From: Clostridium septicum
GTDB taxonomy: Bacteria > Bacillota > Clostridia > Clostridiales > Clostridiaceae
Direction of reading: 5' to 3'
NCBI RefSeq assembly: GCF_003606265.1
Contig: NZ_CP023671.1
Coordinates: 2,046,001-2,110,000, forward strand
DNA: 64,000 nucleotides
Below the pieces are notes generated by a model that made no database searches, was not told the DNA's origin, and was given only the letters and a program-made list of their open reading frames with translations. Every line of letters starts with the position of its first letter. The stretch's first letter is position 1. The position numbers were made by a program, and so were the translations under genes. Shown here piece by piece: positions 38,291 through 49,601 of this stretch.

Positions 38291-39124
38291 ATGGATTTAT
38301 ATGTTTCAGATTTAGATGGTACACTATTAAATAGTGATAAAGAAATAAGTAATTTTTCTAAAGATAAACTAAATAGACTAATAAACAAAGGACTTCAGTT
38401 TACTGTAGCTACAGCAAGGACACCCGCCACAGCAGTAGATATTTTAAAAGGAATACATATTACGTTACCAGTTGCAATGATGAATGGTGTGTTAATATAC
38501 GATATAAATGAAAATAAATATATTGATATTAAAAAAATTAAGGACTCATCAGTTATAAAGGTATTAGATATTTTTAAGGAACATAAGAAAAATTGCTTTG
38601 TTTATGCAATAAAAGATAATCATTTATGGGTGTACCATAAGGATTTTACCTGTAGTATGGAAGAAAATTTTTATGATGAAAGATGTAATAAGCCTTTAAA
38701 AACCTTTATTAAGGTAGCGGATTATTATAAGGCAAGTGAAGGATCAGAAATTATAAATTTTATAATTTTTGATAAATTAGAAATTGTTAAGCCTATATAT
38801 GATAAACTTAAAATCATAGAAGGAATTACTGTAGATTATTATAGAGATATTTATGGAGATGGATATTTCTTAGAAGCATATAGTTCAGAAGCTTCTAAGG
38901 CAAATGCAATAAATTTACTATCCAATTATGTAGATTCAGATAGACTTATAACTTTTGGTGATAATGTTAATGATATTCCAATGTTTAAAATTTCTGATGA
39001 ATGTTATGCAACAGAAAATGCAACAGAAAGTTTAAAGAAAATAGCAACAGCGGTAATAAGTAGTAATAATGATGATGGAGTAGCAAAGTTTATTTTAGAA
39101 AAAAATAAAAGATTCTTTAAATAG
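38291..39124 (+). CDS. HAD-superfamily phosphatase, Cof type
   Basis: A 277-residue Cof-type (IIB) haloacid dehalogenase-like phosphatase, likely acting on sugar phosphates or similar. Motif I DLDGTLLNS holds the nucleophilic Asp (residue 8) and acid/base Asp (10), motif II is in TVATART, and motifs III/IV lie in ASKANAINLL and FGDNVNDIPMF. The IIB cap domain lies between. Ribosome site GAAGAGGAT. Single gene between two terminator regions. Confidence 0.92.
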   Translation: MDLYVSDLDGTLLNSDKEISNFSKDKLNRLINKGLQFTVATARTPATAVDILKGIHITLPVAMMNGVLIYDINENKYIDIKKIKDSSVIKVLDIFKEHKKNCFVYAIKDNHLWVYHKDFTCSMEENFYDERCNKPLKTFIKVADYYKASEGSEIINFIIFDKLEIVKPIYDKLKIIEGITVDYYRDIYGDGYFLEAYSSEASKANAINLLSNYVDSDRLITFGDNVNDIPMFKISDECYATENATESLKKIATAVISSNNDDGVAKFILEKNKRFFK

Positions 39125-39157
39125 AAAAGGAGTGCGAAAGCACTCTTTTTCTATTCA
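39119..39157. terminator. Bidirectional terminator, HAD / L,D-transpeptidase
   Basis: 16-bp stem AATAGAAAAGGAGTGC with complement, GAAA tetraloop. Confidence 0.93.
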
Positions 39158-39834
39158 AATTTCCATAAACCAATTGAATCTAAAAATTCACCATCTATTT
39201 CTTTTGTTTCTGACAAATGATGTTCTGACCTATATTGAAGCACAGCATTTTCTAGTGAAAGTTCATAAATGCCATTAACATCATAAGGAAAGTAGCCAAG
39301 AGCTTTAAGTTTCACTTGAACTAAATAAACATCTGTACCTTTATCATTAGGTTTTATAACTCTATTATATTGAGAAAATCTCCAATTTGGTCCTCCACTA
39401 ATGACTACTGAAGTTCCATATTCAACTAAATTAAATAATTCTTTAACGTTGTGATTATACATTCTAATACATCCACCAGAAGCCATAGTACCAATAGAAT
39501 CAGGTCTATTTGTTCCATGAATTCCAAAAGTATCCCATGGTGCATTTAATCCCATCCAATACCCTCCATAAGCATCTTTCATAAGGGCTTTGCTTGTTAT
39601 TTGCCATGTTCCTATAGGAGAGGGTGTTTTAGGTTTTCCAACTGCCACAGGATATGTTTTAACAATTTTTTTAGTTTGTTTATCAATTAGGTTCAAGGTA
39701 AAAGAGTTAACATCAATATAAATAATATATTTCGGTTCAGTATTATTTTCTAATGAATTAGCATTAATGAAATTTGATGGTAAAAATATGAATAATATTA
39801 ATGTTAAAATTAAGAAATTAAATTTTTTCTTCAT
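39151..39834 (-). CDS. L,D-transpeptidase (YkuD) with peptidoglycan-binding domain
   Basis: Exported cell-wall enzyme (227 residues) that forms or exchanges L,D-crosslinks. Signal peptide at residues 1-25 (ends SNFINA). The YkuD domain (about 33-150) has HGTNRPDS and the catalytic Cys in ASGGCIRMYN. A C-terminal peptidoglycan-binding domain (about 160-225, GTDVYLVQVKLKALGY) anchors it to the wall. A GGTGGG ribosome site precedes the ATG. Possibly used in spore cortex or vegetative wall. Confidence 0.93.
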   Translation of the reverse strand: MKKKFNFLILTLILFIFLPSNFINANSLENNTEPKYIIYIDVNSFTLNLIDKQTKKIVKTYPVAVGKPKTPSPIGTWQITSKALMKDAYGGYWMGLNAPWDTFGIHGTNRPDSIGTMASGGCIRMYNHNVKELFNLVEYGTSVVISGGPNWRFSQYNRVIKPNDKGTDVYLVQVKLKALGYFPYDVNGIYELSLENAVLQYRSEHHLSETKEIDGEFLDSIGLWKFE

Positions 39835-40014
39835 AAGCCCACCTATTATATAATTATATATACTTATAATTGGGCAAAGGAAAAAAAATTATTCAAAAGT
39901 ATTTAATTATTTGAAAATTATTAACTAATTTTAAAAACCGGTTTACTAACTTGAAAGAAATATGTTAATATTATAATAACAATAATGATTTTTAGGAAAA
40001 GGGGTAATTTTAAA

Positions 40015-40653
40015 ATGGACAAGGTTAAAAAGTGGAAACTTGAATGCGATGGAAAGAAGTTAGTAGATATATTAAATGAAAGAAAATATAATGCTATATA
40101 TGTAGATAATGTAATGGAGGCAAAAGAAAAGGTTTTAGAATTAGTTCCAGAAGGATCAAGTATTGCATTAGGTGGATCGGTAACTTTAAATGAAATGGAT
40201 TTAGTTAATACTATAAGAAATGGAAATTATAAATTTTATGATAGATATCAAGATCTACCTTTTGTAGAAATTGTAGAAATTATGAGACAATCAATGGTAG
40301 CTGATTATTTAATAACTAGTACTAATGCAGTAACAGAAGCTGGAGAACTTGTTAATATGGATTGTTCAGGTAATAGAGCAGCAGGTATGATATTTGGACC
40401 TAAAAAGGTAATAGTAGTTATTGGTGCAAATAAGATGGTTAAAGATATGGATGAAGCATTAGCTAGAATAAAAAAGGTTGCTATAATGAACGCAAAAAGA
40501 ATAAATCATAAGACTCCATGTGCTGAAAGTGGAATATGTGAGGATTGTTTTGTAAAGGGAAGAGTATGTAACTATTTATCAGTAGTAAATAATGGAGCAA
40601 AATTCCCAGGTAGATTTACTGTAATAGTAGTAGGGGATGAAGTAGGATATTAA
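40015..40653 (+). CDS. LUD-domain (LutC-like) protein
   Basis: A 212-residue protein of the LUD (lactate utilisation) family. GSSIALGGSVTLNEMDL near residue 45, VTEAGELVNMDCSGNR near 115 and FGPKKVIVVIGANKMV match. The C-terminus carries four conserved Cys (CAESGICEDC and CNY region), as in clostridial members. It is a stand-alone LUD protein, not linked to lutAB, so a role in lactate oxidation is uncertain. The ATG at 40015 is preferred because AGGAAAAGGGG precedes it; an ATG ten codons earlier has no ribosome site. Confidence 0.87.
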   Translation: MDKVKKWKLECDGKKLVDILNERKYNAIYVDNVMEAKEKVLELVPEGSSIALGGSVTLNEMDLVNTIRNGNYKFYDRYQDLPFVEIVEIMRQSMVADYLITSTNAVTEAGELVNMDCSGNRAAGMIFGPKKVIVVIGANKMVKDMDEALARIKKVAIMNAKRINHKTPCAESGICEDCFVKGRVCNYLSVVNNGAKFPGRFTVIVVGDEVGY

Positions 40654-40657
40654 TATA

Positions 40658-40686
40658 AAAAGAACTATACATTTTGTATAGTTCTT
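40658..40686. terminator. Left copy of the duplicated terminator hairpin
   Basis: AAGAACTATACA / TGTATAGTTCTT-type stem with TTTT at the centre, ending the LUD gene. The 27 bases 40660-40686 are identical to 42237-42263 on the other side of the IS1182-type element. Confidence 0.9.
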
Positions 40687-42236
40687 CAGACTGCTGACAA
40701 AGTGTCAGCAGTCTTTAATTTTATACAAATATGTAATATAATTTAAAATATATTAATTTATTACATAGGGGTTTTGGTGATGATAAACGAAAGAAGACAA
40801 GCGCAAAATGAAATGGAAGTGGTTATGCTAGAACAATTAGTTCCGAAAGACCATTTATTAAGAAAAATTGATAAATACATAGATTTTTCATTTATTAGAG
40901 AGTTAACTAATGATTTGTATTGCCATACAAATGGTCGACCAGCTGTTGATCCAGTAGTACTATTTAAAATGTTATTTATAGGATATCTTTATGGCATCCG
41001 CTCCGAAAGGCAACTAGTTAAAGACATAGAAGTAAACTTAGCATATAGATGGTTTTTAGGTTATTCAATTACTGAAAAAATTCCAGATTCATCTACAATA
41101 AGTCAAAATAGAATTAGAAGATTTAAAGGTACTGATATTCCACAAAAAATATTTGATAATATAGTTCTTCAAGCTATGGAAAAAGGATTAGTTGGTGGTA
41201 AGATTCTTTACTCTGATTCAACACATATAAAAGCTAATGCTAATAAGCGTAAGTTTGAAAAAATTGAAGTACAAGTAACACCTAAAGAGTATATAGAACA
41301 ACTAGATATTGATGTGAATTTAGATAGAGAAAATCATAATAAAAAACCTTTAAAACCAAGAAAAGAAAAAGAAGAAACAAAGCAAATTAAGAAAAGTACT
41401 ACAGATCCTGATAGTGGATATATGATGAGAGATAATAAACCAGAAGGATTCTTTTATTTAGATCATAGAACTGTAGATAGTAAAAATAATATTATTATGG
41501 ATGTACATGTTACCCCTGGTAATGTCAGCGATAGCGAGCCAATACTAAATAGAATAGATAGAATTAAAGAAGTATTTAGTATAAAGCCAAAATATCTTGG
41601 TTTAGATGCAGGATATTCAAGTAATCCTATTTTCAAGGGGATTGTAGATAGAGATATAACACCAGTAGTTGCATATAGACGTTCTCCTCATAAAAAAGGA
41701 ATGTATACTAAGAATAAATATATTTATGACTATGATAAAGATATCTATATTTGCCCCAATAATGTTGCGTTAATATATAAAACTACGACTCGCGAAGGCT
41801 ATAGAGAATATAGATGTTTTGAAGAAATTTGTATGTATTGCCCTCATAAAGATAAGTGTCTTGGAGAAAAAGCTAAATATAAAACAATTAGACGACATGT
41901 TTGGGAAAATCATAAAGATGATAATAAGAACTTTCTTAAAACTGAAAAAGGAAAGGGAATTTACAATAGAAGAAAAGAAACAGTTGAGCGAAGCTTCGCA
42001 GATTCAAAAAATTTGCATGGGCTTCGCTATGCTCGCTTCCGCGGACGCGAAAAAGTATCCGAGCAATGCCTACTAACTGCAGCAGTGCAGAATATGAAAA
42101 AGATAGCAACAAGACTATCTTTGCTACTTTTAGATTTTATTCGTATTATTTTGGATGATATTTTAAATATAAGTTTTATTCATAATTAATAATAGAAAAA
42201 CCCTCTGTTTTTTAACAGAGGTTTTTCAACAAACTG
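40687..42236 (+). mobile_element. IS1182-family insertion sequence
   Basis: Element of about 1.55 kb. Its ends form imperfect inverted repeats: CAGACTGCTGACAAAG on the left and CAGTTTGTTGAAAAAC as complement on the right. Each end also contains a hairpin: AGACTGCTGACA / TGTCAGCAGTCT at 40688-40715 and AACCCTCTG/CAGAGGTTT near 42198-42226, which probably shield the transposase from outside transcription and terminate its own. A 27-bp direct repeat containing a full terminator hairpin flanks the element. Confidence 0.9.
40780..42189 (+). CDS. IS1182-family transposase
   Basis: DDE transposase of 469 residues. The N-terminal domain has LVPKDHLLRKIDKYIDF and FKMLFIGYLYGIRSERQL; the catalytic Asp is in LYSDSTHIKANANKRK, the second in YLGLDAGYSS and the Glu in RRKETVERSFADSK. 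A Cys cluster (CMYCPHKDKC) lies before the last motif, as usual in the family. ATG at 40780 is chosen for its spacing to AGGGG. The frame is intact. Confidence 0.93.
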   Translation: MINERRQAQNEMEVVMLEQLVPKDHLLRKIDKYIDFSFIRELTNDLYCHTNGRPAVDPVVLFKMLFIGYLYGIRSERQLVKDIEVNLAYRWFLGYSITEKIPDSSTISQNRIRRFKGTDIPQKIFDNIVLQAMEKGLVGGKILYSDSTHIKANANKRKFEKIEVQVTPKEYIEQLDIDVNLDRENHNKKPLKPRKEKEETKQIKKSTTDPDSGYMMRDNKPEGFFYLDHRTVDSKNNIIMDVHVTPGNVSDSEPILNRIDRIKEVFSIKPKYLGLDAGYSSNPIFKGIVDRDITPVVAYRRSPHKKGMYTKNKYIYDYDKDIYICPNNVALIYKTTTREGYREYRCFEEICMYCPHKDKCLGEKAKYKTIRRHVWENHKDDNKNFLKTEKGKGIYNRRKETVERSFADSKNLHGLRYARFRGREKVSEQCLLTAAVQNMKKIATRLSLLLLDFIRIILDDILNISFIHN

Positions 42237-42267
42237 AAGAACTATACATTTTGTATAGTTCTTTTTT

Positions 42268-42268
<1 letters not shown>
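42237..42268. terminator. Right copy of the duplicated terminator hairpin
   Basis: Same hairpin as 40660-40686, here with its full T-run on the plus strand; on the minus strand it ends the tRNA-fMet transcript. Confidence 0.88.
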
Positions 42269-42343
<75 letters not shown>

Positions 42344-42358
42344 GCATTATGGGAAATA

Positions 42359-42434
42359 TGGTTGCGGGGGCAGGACTTGAACCTACGACCTTTGGGTTAT
42401 GAGCCCAACGAGCTGCCAACTGCTCCACCCCGCG
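42359..42434 (-). tRNA. tRNA-fMet (CAU), initiator, copy 2
   Basis: Near-identical to the neighbour with a few compensating changes in stems (for example UUGGG:CCCAA in the anticodon stem). C1-A72 mismatch and three G:C pairs mark it as initiator. CCA encoded. First gene transcribed of the pair. Confidence 0.95.
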
Positions 42435-42460
42435 ATATATATTAATTATAGTATTCTCTA

Positions 42461-42489
42461 AGTATAGTATTAATATTCTATTAAGTCAA
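42461..42489 (-). promoter_or_regulatory. Promoter of the tRNA-fMet pair
   Basis: On the minus strand TTGACT, 17-base spacer, TATACT, about 27 bases upstream of the first tRNA. Confidence 0.82.
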
Positions 42490-42493
42490 TGAT

Positions 42494-42531
42494 ATATAAG
42501 AAAAATATATTTAAATATATTTTTCTTATAT
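42494..42531. repeat. 38-bp perfect palindrome
   Basis: Arms of 19 bases (starting ATATAAGAAAAATAT) without loop, directly upstream of the tRNA-fMet promoter. Could be an upstream bidirectional terminator or an extruding AT element. The rest of the 330-base gap to the next gene is A+T-rich and holds no gene I can support. Confidence 0.75.
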
Positions 42532-42768
42532 GACATATATTTAATATATTATATATATGTCATATATATTGATAATTATACAAGCTAAAAGTTATACTAA
42601 ATTAAGATAAATAGAATAAAAATTAAGATATCTATAAATTTCATATGATAAAATATTATTAGAGTGAAATTATATGAATATAACGTAAATTGATTTTGGT
42701 GAAATATAAATTTATATTAATAATAAAGTAGGTATGACGAATTCATTTATATAAAGAGGTGTTAATGG

Positions 42769-43332
42769 ATGAAGAAAAAAGAATTAAGAAATAGAGTACT
42801 GGAATTTAGAAATGATTTAAGTAAGGAAGAAAAATGTAAAAAAGATAATAAAATATTAAGGGCACTTTTAGATAGTGAATTATATAAGAATAGTAATAAT
42901 ATTTTTGTATATATAAATTATGGTAGTGAGATAAATACAAAAGAATTTATAAATATAGCTATAAAAGATAGAAAGAAAATATTTGTTCCTAAAATAATTA
43001 AAGAAATTAAGGAAATGAAGGCAGTTCAGATTACTTCTTTAAATAATCTTATGGAAGATAATTATGGAATATTAGAACCAAATTCATTTGAAGGAAGTAT
43101 AGAAAAAGATAAATTAGATTTAATAATAGTTCCAGGAGTAGTATTTGATCTTAAAGGAAATCGTATAGGATATGGAGGAGGATACTATGATAGATATTTA
43201 TCTGAAATAAAATTAAATAGTAATAGAGTTGCTTTAGCCTATGAACTTCAAATAAAGAATTCTATAGATGTTGACGAATATGATATTAATGTAAATTATA
43301 TTATTACAGAAGATAGAATAATTAATATGTAA
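42769..43332 (+). CDS. 5-formyltetrahydrofolate cyclo-ligase family protein
   Basis: Converts 5-formyl-THF to 5,10-methenyl-THF with ATP, returning stored folate to one-carbon metabolism. The 187-residue protein has KKKELRNRVLEFRNDL at the N-terminus, the substrate-binding loop YGSEINTKEF, and the ATP/Mg motif IGYGGGYYDRYL (about residues 140-151). AAAGAGGTG ribosome site. Transcribed alone. Confidence 0.93.
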   Translation: MKKKELRNRVLEFRNDLSKEEKCKKDNKILRALLDSELYKNSNNIFVYINYGSEINTKEFINIAIKDRKKIFVPKIIKEIKEMKAVQITSLNNLMEDNYGILEPNSFEGSIEKDKLDLIIVPGVVFDLKGNRIGYGGGYYDRYLSEIKLNSNRVALAYELQIKNSIDVDEYDINVNYIITEDRIINM

Positions 43333-43400
43333 TGGTAAAAATAGTTAAAAGAATTATAGTATAGTGTATAATGAAAATATAATTTAATTGGGAATTAGAC

Positions 43401-43497
43401 TTTTATTAAGAATTGTGGAGGGACTGGCCCTAAGAAATCTAGCAACCTACTGTATATGTGTGGTGCTAAATCTTGTAAATATTTGAGAAATAAAACT
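43401..43497 (+). promoter_or_regulatory. SAM-I riboswitch (S box), apparently orphan
   Basis: Core S-box sequence GTGGAGGGACTGGCCCTA, then AAGAAATCTAGCAACC and GTGGTGCTAAATCTTG, closed by P1 TTTTATT with AATAAAA. Compared with the second copy at about 51.45 kb, the kink-turn segment has AAGA for ATGA and TCT for CCC. A terminator follows, then a GH63 glycosidase gene rather than a methionine or cysteine gene. Confidence 0.87.
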
Positions 43498-43501
43498 TTT
43501 A

Positions 43502-43536
43502 AGATAGCACCTTATTGTAGGGTGCTATTTTAATGA
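43502..43536 (+). terminator. Terminator of the orphan S box
   Basis: Stem AGATAGCACC / GGGTGCTATTT, eight-base loop, short T-tract. The 170 bases from here to the GH63 start hold no other recognised element. Confidence 0.8.
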
Positions 43537-43664
43537 CAAAATAATAAAATTAGAGAATTTTACGTAGTTCATTAATAGAATAAATTAAATGAAATCTTAA
43601 CATACTAAAAAATGTACTGAGAAAATAAGTAAAGTGGTGGTGGATTTTAACATTTACTATGTGA

Positions 43665-46154
<2,490 letters not shown>

Positions 46155-46161
46155 AATGAAG

Positions 46162-46200
46162 ATAATTAAGTCTATTTTTGTAGACTTAATTATTTTTTTT
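46162..46200 (+). terminator. Terminator after GH63 gene
   Basis: Stem AATTAAGTCTA / TAGACTTAATT, loop TTTTTG, then eight T. Confidence 0.92.
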
Positions 46201-46281
46201 ATTTATAAATATACTTGTTAAATTTAATTAAGAGTATTATAATTTAATTAAGCAAATACTTAATTAAAACAGGGGATAAGT

Positions 46282-46659
46282 ATGAAAGAAAAAGTTAAAG
46301 TTTTTAAAGCAGTTGGAGATGAAACAAGAATAAAAATATTAGTATTGTTATCTAAAAAAAATATATGTGCAAAAGGTATTGCAAGACATTTAAATATATC
46401 AGAAGCGGCAGTTTCTCAACATATAAAGATATTAAAAGATGTTAATTTGATAACAGGATATAAAAAGGGCTATTATGTTATTTATGACTTAAATAAAAGT
46501 GTTTTAGAAGATGCTATAGATTTTATGAGCTTATTAATAAATGATGATATAAGCTCAATTAATAATAAATTAAATATTAATGATTTTAACATTTTAAAAT
46601 GTAAAAATAATTGCAAATCTAAGAAGGTTTGTTGTAAAAATTTATTAGAGGAGGATTAG
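46282..46659 (+). CDS. ArsR family transcriptional regulator with Cys-rich tail
   Basis: A 125-residue winged-helix regulator. KVFKAVGDETRIKILVLL and NISEAAVSQHIKILKDVNLI are the dimer and recognition helices of the ArsR fold. The C-terminus is Cys/Lys-rich (CKNNCKSKKVCCKN), suggesting metal, thiol or redox sensing. It is preceded by repeated AATTAAG elements (TTTAATTAAG near 46219 and 46245) that may be its operator. The NifX-like gene follows after two bases, so they form a two-gene operon. Confidence 0.87.
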   Translation: MKEKVKVFKAVGDETRIKILVLLSKKNICAKGIARHLNISEAAVSQHIKILKDVNLITGYKKGYYVIYDLNKSVLEDAIDFMSLLINDDISSINNKLNINDFNILKCKNNCKSKKVCCKNLLEED

Positions 46660-46661
46660 AT

Positions 46662-47033
46662 ATGAGAATTTGTTTCCCAGTTAAATCAAATGAAGGAATG
46701 GAGAGTGTACCATACGGACACTTTGGATCAGCTCCACTATTTGTAATATGTGATTTAGAAAAAGATGAAGTTTCAACTGTAGATAATGGAGATTTAGAAC
46801 ATGAGCATGGAAAATGTCAACCTATAAAAGCATTATCAGGAGAAGTTGTAGATGCTGTAATAGTAGGAGGAATTGGTCAAGGAGCTATAGCTAAGTTAAA
46901 TTCTTTAGGAATTAAAGTTTACAGAGCTGTAGAAGGAACTATAGCAGATAATATAAAAGCATTTAATGATGATAAATTACATGAGTTTTCAATGAATCAT
47001 ACATGTAATCATCATGGATGTTCTCATCACTAA
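46662..47033 (+). CDS. NifB/NifX-family (dinitrogenase iron-molybdenum cofactor-like) protein
   Basis: A 123-residue protein of the NifX/NafY/VnfX fold, which binds iron-containing cofactors. MRICFPVKSNEGMESVPYGHFGSAPLF and VDAVIVGGIGQGAIAKLNSLGIKVY are typical. The tail is His/Cys-rich (HTCNHHGCSHH), a likely metal site. No nif genes are near; in non-fixing bacteria such proteins are of unknown role. Overlaps the ribosome site region of its ArsR partner (AGAGGAGG). Confidence 0.88.
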   Translation: MRICFPVKSNEGMESVPYGHFGSAPLFVICDLEKDEVSTVDNGDLEHEHGKCQPIKALSGEVVDAVIVGGIGQGAIAKLNSLGIKVYRAVEGTIADNIKAFNDDKLHEFSMNHTCNHHGCSHH

Positions 47034-47077
47034 GGTATAATATTTAATTATATTATATATTTTAAATTTACAATATA

Positions 47078-47116
47078 GAAATAGTCACTTACTTTTAGTA
47101 AGTGACTATTTTATTT
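47078..47116. terminator. Bidirectional terminator, NifX-like / thrS
   Basis: Stem AAATAGTCACTTACT / AGTAAGTGACTATTT with a TTT loop. Confidence 0.92.
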
Positions 47117-47125
47117 AAATAGATT

Positions 47126-49063
47126 TTATTTTTCTTTATTAGCAATTTCTAATATTAATCTATTTTTTAATTCAGAAGTAGGTATAGCTCCTTCTTCACC
47201 ATTTTTTCTGCTTCTTACAGCAACTTCATTATTAGCAGCTTCTTTTTCACCAACAACTAAAATATAAGGTATTCTTTCAAGTCTAGCTTCTCTAATCTTA
47301 TATCCGATTTTTTCAGCTCTATAATCTCCTGAAATTCTTATTCCTGAATTTTTGAAATCTTTAACTATTGATTCAGCATAATCGTTATACTTATCTGATA
47401 TTGGAAGAACTATAGCTTGAGTTGGAGCTAACCAAGTAGGGAATGCACCAGCATATTTTTCTATAAGCATTGCTAAAGTTCTTTCATAACATCCGATTGA
47501 TGATCTATGAATAACATAAGGACGTTTTTTATTACCATCTTTATCTATATAAGTCATATCAAATCTTTCTGCAAGAGCAAAGTCGATTTGAATAGTTATT
47601 ATTGTATCTTCTTTTCCATGAACATTTTTAAATTGGATATCTAATTTAGGTCCATAGAAAGCAGCTTCACCATCAGCTTCTATATAGTCTATATTAAGAT
47701 GATCTAATATACCTTTCATTAATACTTGAGTTTCTTCCCAAGCTTTAGGATTGTTTATATACTTTTCAGTATTATTTGGATCCCATTTAGAGAATCTATA
47801 AGATATATCTCCATCTATTCCTAAAGTGCTCATTATATGATTAATTAATTCAACACAACCTTTAAATTCTTGCTCGATTTGTTCAGGTGTGCAAACTATA
47901 TGACCATCAGCTAAAGTAAATTGTCTAACACGAATTAATCCATGCATTTCTCCAGAAGACTCATTTCTATAAAGAGTAGATGTTTCAGCATATCTTATAG
48001 GTAGATCTCTGTAGCTATGTTGATCTGAGTTATAAATAGCAAACTGGAATGGACAAGTCATAGGTCTTAAGGCCATAACTTCATCATCATTTTCTTCGTC
48101 GCCTAAAACAAACATTCCATCTTTATAGTGATCCCAGTGACCTGAAACTTTAAATAAATCATTTTTTGACATTGAAGGAGTTTTAGTTAGTACATAACCT
48201 CTTTTATCCTCTTCATCTTCAACCCATCTTTGTAGAGTTTGAATTATTTTAGCTCCCTTAGGCATTATTAAAGGAAGTCCTTGCCCAACATTTTCATCAG
48301 TTGTGAATATTCCAAGTTCTCTTCCAAGTTTATTATGGTCTCTTTTCTTAGCTTCTTCTAAAGCTTCTAAATAAGCATCTAAATCAGATTTCTTTAAGAA
48401 AGCAGTTCCATAAACTCTTGAAAGCATTTTATTCTTTTCGTCACCCTTCCAATAAGCTCCTGCACTTCTTATAAGTTTAATTGCTTTAACAGACTTTAAT
48501 GACATTATATGAGGACCAGCACATAAATCAGTAAAGTCACCAATTTTATAGAATGAAATAACTTCATCTTTTCCCAAATCATTAATTAATTCAATTTTAT
48601 AAGGCTCATTAGCTTCTTCCATAAGCTTTAAAGCTTCAGTTCTTGAAAGTTCAAATCTTTCTATTGGAGGATTTTCTTTTATTATTTTTCTCATTTCATC
48701 TTCAATTTTAACTAAATCCTCAGAAGTGAAAGATTTTTCTAAGTCAAAATCATAATAGAATCCATTATCTATTGAAGGGCCTATTGCTAACTTAGCATTA
48801 GGGAATAGTCTTTTAACTGCATAAGCTAATACATGAGAAATGCTATGTCTTAAAGCAGCTTTACCTTCTTTAGAGTCAAAAGTGCAAATAGCAAGATCAG
48901 AGTCTTTATTAACTATGTAACGTAAATCTACAACTTCTCCATTAACTATTCCACAACAAGCATTTCTAGCTAAACCTTCACTAATGGATTTAGCTATATC
49001 AAGAACTGAAACTCCAGCTTCAAATTCTTTAACTGAAGCATCTTTTAAAGTAATTTTAATCAT
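47126..49063 (-). CDS. thrS: Threonyl-tRNA synthetase
   Basis: Charges tRNA-Thr. The 645-residue protein has the N-terminal TGS domain (about 1-60), the editing domain with HSISHVLAYA (about 73-82), the class II core with motif 2 (RYAETSTLYRNESSGEMHGL), motif 3 (HRSSIGCYERTLAMLIEKY) and the C-terminal anticodon-binding domain (GEKEAANNEVAVRSR). Ribosome site GAGAGGAG. Expression is controlled by the T-box leader just upstream. Confidence 0.97.
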   Translation of the reverse strand: MIKITLKDASVKEFEAGVSVLDIAKSISEGLARNACCGIVNGEVVDLRYIVNKDSDLAICTFDSKEGKAALRHSISHVLAYAVKRLFPNAKLAIGPSIDNGFYYDFDLEKSFTSEDLVKIEDEMRKIIKENPPIERFELSRTEALKLMEEANEPYKIELINDLGKDEVISFYKIGDFTDLCAGPHIMSLKSVKAIKLIRSAGAYWKGDEKNKMLSRVYGTAFLKKSDLDAYLEALEEAKKRDHNKLGRELGIFTTDENVGQGLPLIMPKGAKIIQTLQRWVEDEEDKRGYVLTKTPSMSKNDLFKVSGHWDHYKDGMFVLGDEENDDEVMALRPMTCPFQFAIYNSDQHSYRDLPIRYAETSTLYRNESSGEMHGLIRVRQFTLADGHIVCTPEQIEQEFKGCVELINHIMSTLGIDGDISYRFSKWDPNNTEKYINNPKAWEETQVLMKGILDHLNIDYIEADGEAAFYGPKLDIQFKNVHGKEDTIITIQIDFALAERFDMTYIDKDGNKKRPYVIHRSSIGCYERTLAMLIEKYAGAFPTWLAPTQAIVLPISDKYNDYAESIVKDFKNSGIRISGDYRAEKIGYKIREARLERIPYILVVGEKEAANNEVAVRSRKNGEEGAIPTSELKNRLILEIANKEK

Positions 49064-49104
49064 AATAGTTTTCTCCTCTCAAAACGTAATTTATTATAAA
49101 CAAA

Positions 49105-49385
49105 ATAATAATTTAATAAATAAAAAAAGCTCTCATCACAATTTCTACATAAATAATAATATATAGAAAAGGGACGAGAGCAAAAACTTCCCGCGGTTCC
49201 ACCCTTAATTACCTAATAAAATAGGCCACTTAAGTAATTATCGTAACGTGATAAAACGGACTTTATTAGAGTCACTCAGAGGTGGTTTTCAACTAAGTTC
49301 ATATAAGAATACTTACACCAAGTGTATTCTCTCTCTGGAAATGAAGGATTAGTTTACTCTTCTCTTCAACGTATTTTTTTATTAT
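49105..49385 (-). promoter_or_regulatory. T-box leader of thrS
   Basis: On the minus strand the invariant T-box AGGGTGGAACCGCG is at about 49193-49206, preceded by a long stem I with an ACC specifier candidate (within 49281-49286), which reads threonine. Uncharged tRNA-Thr pairing should let transcription continue into thrS. The region also contains the terminator at 49127-49182. Confidence 0.95.
49127..49182 (-). terminator. T-box regulated terminator
   Basis: Stem GCTCTCGTC / GATGAGAGC on the minus strand followed by a T-run; mutually exclusive with the antiterminator that uses the T-box sequence. Confidence 0.88.
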
Positions 49386-49394
49386 TTGCTATTA

Positions 49395-49423
49395 ATTATA
49401 ATGATATAAAATATTAATGTCAA
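49395..49423 (-). promoter_or_regulatory. thrS promoter
   Basis: On the minus strand TTGACA, 17-base spacer, TATAAT: consensus sigma-A promoter at the start of the T-box leader. Confidence 0.9.
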
Positions 49424-49458
49424 CATATAAATAAAAGGATAATTAGTTAATTTCCATC

Positions 49459-49487
49459 TTGATTTTCTTTTATGTATTTTATATAAT
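49459..49487 (+). promoter_or_regulatory. tRNA-Leu / tRNA-Gly promoter
   Basis: TTGATT, 17-base spacer, TATAAT, ending 15 bases before the tRNA-Leu gene. Confidence 0.82.
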
Positions 49488-49502
49488 TAATATATAAGAT
49501 AA

Positions 49503-49586
49503 GCAGATGTGGCGAAATTGGCAGACGCACTAGACTTAGGATCTAGCGCCATTGGCGTGGGGGTTCGACTCCCTTCATCTGCACCA
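49503..49586 (+). tRNA. tRNA-Leu (UAG)
   Basis: 84-nt class II tRNA with acceptor stem GCAGATG / CATCTGC, anticodon TAG in loop ACTTAGGAT, a variable arm, T-loop GGTTCGACTCC and encoded CCA. Confidence 0.95.
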
Positions 49587-49601
49587 AATTATATATAATT
49601 T

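Noticed and set aside
40687-40716. AGACTGCTGACA hairpin just after the LUD gene as that gene's terminator
   Set aside because: It begins exactly at the IS1182-type end and its homologous counterpart is at the other end of the element, so it belongs to the IS; the LUD terminator is the hairpin before it.
41819-42076. Small frame inside the IS1182 transposase
   Set aside because: Lies in another frame of an intact transposase with catalytic motifs; no independent support.
43333-43500. First SAM riboswitch controlling the 5-formyl-THF cyclo-ligase gene
   Set aside because: The riboswitch lies downstream of that gene on the same strand, so it cannot regulate it in cis in the usual way.
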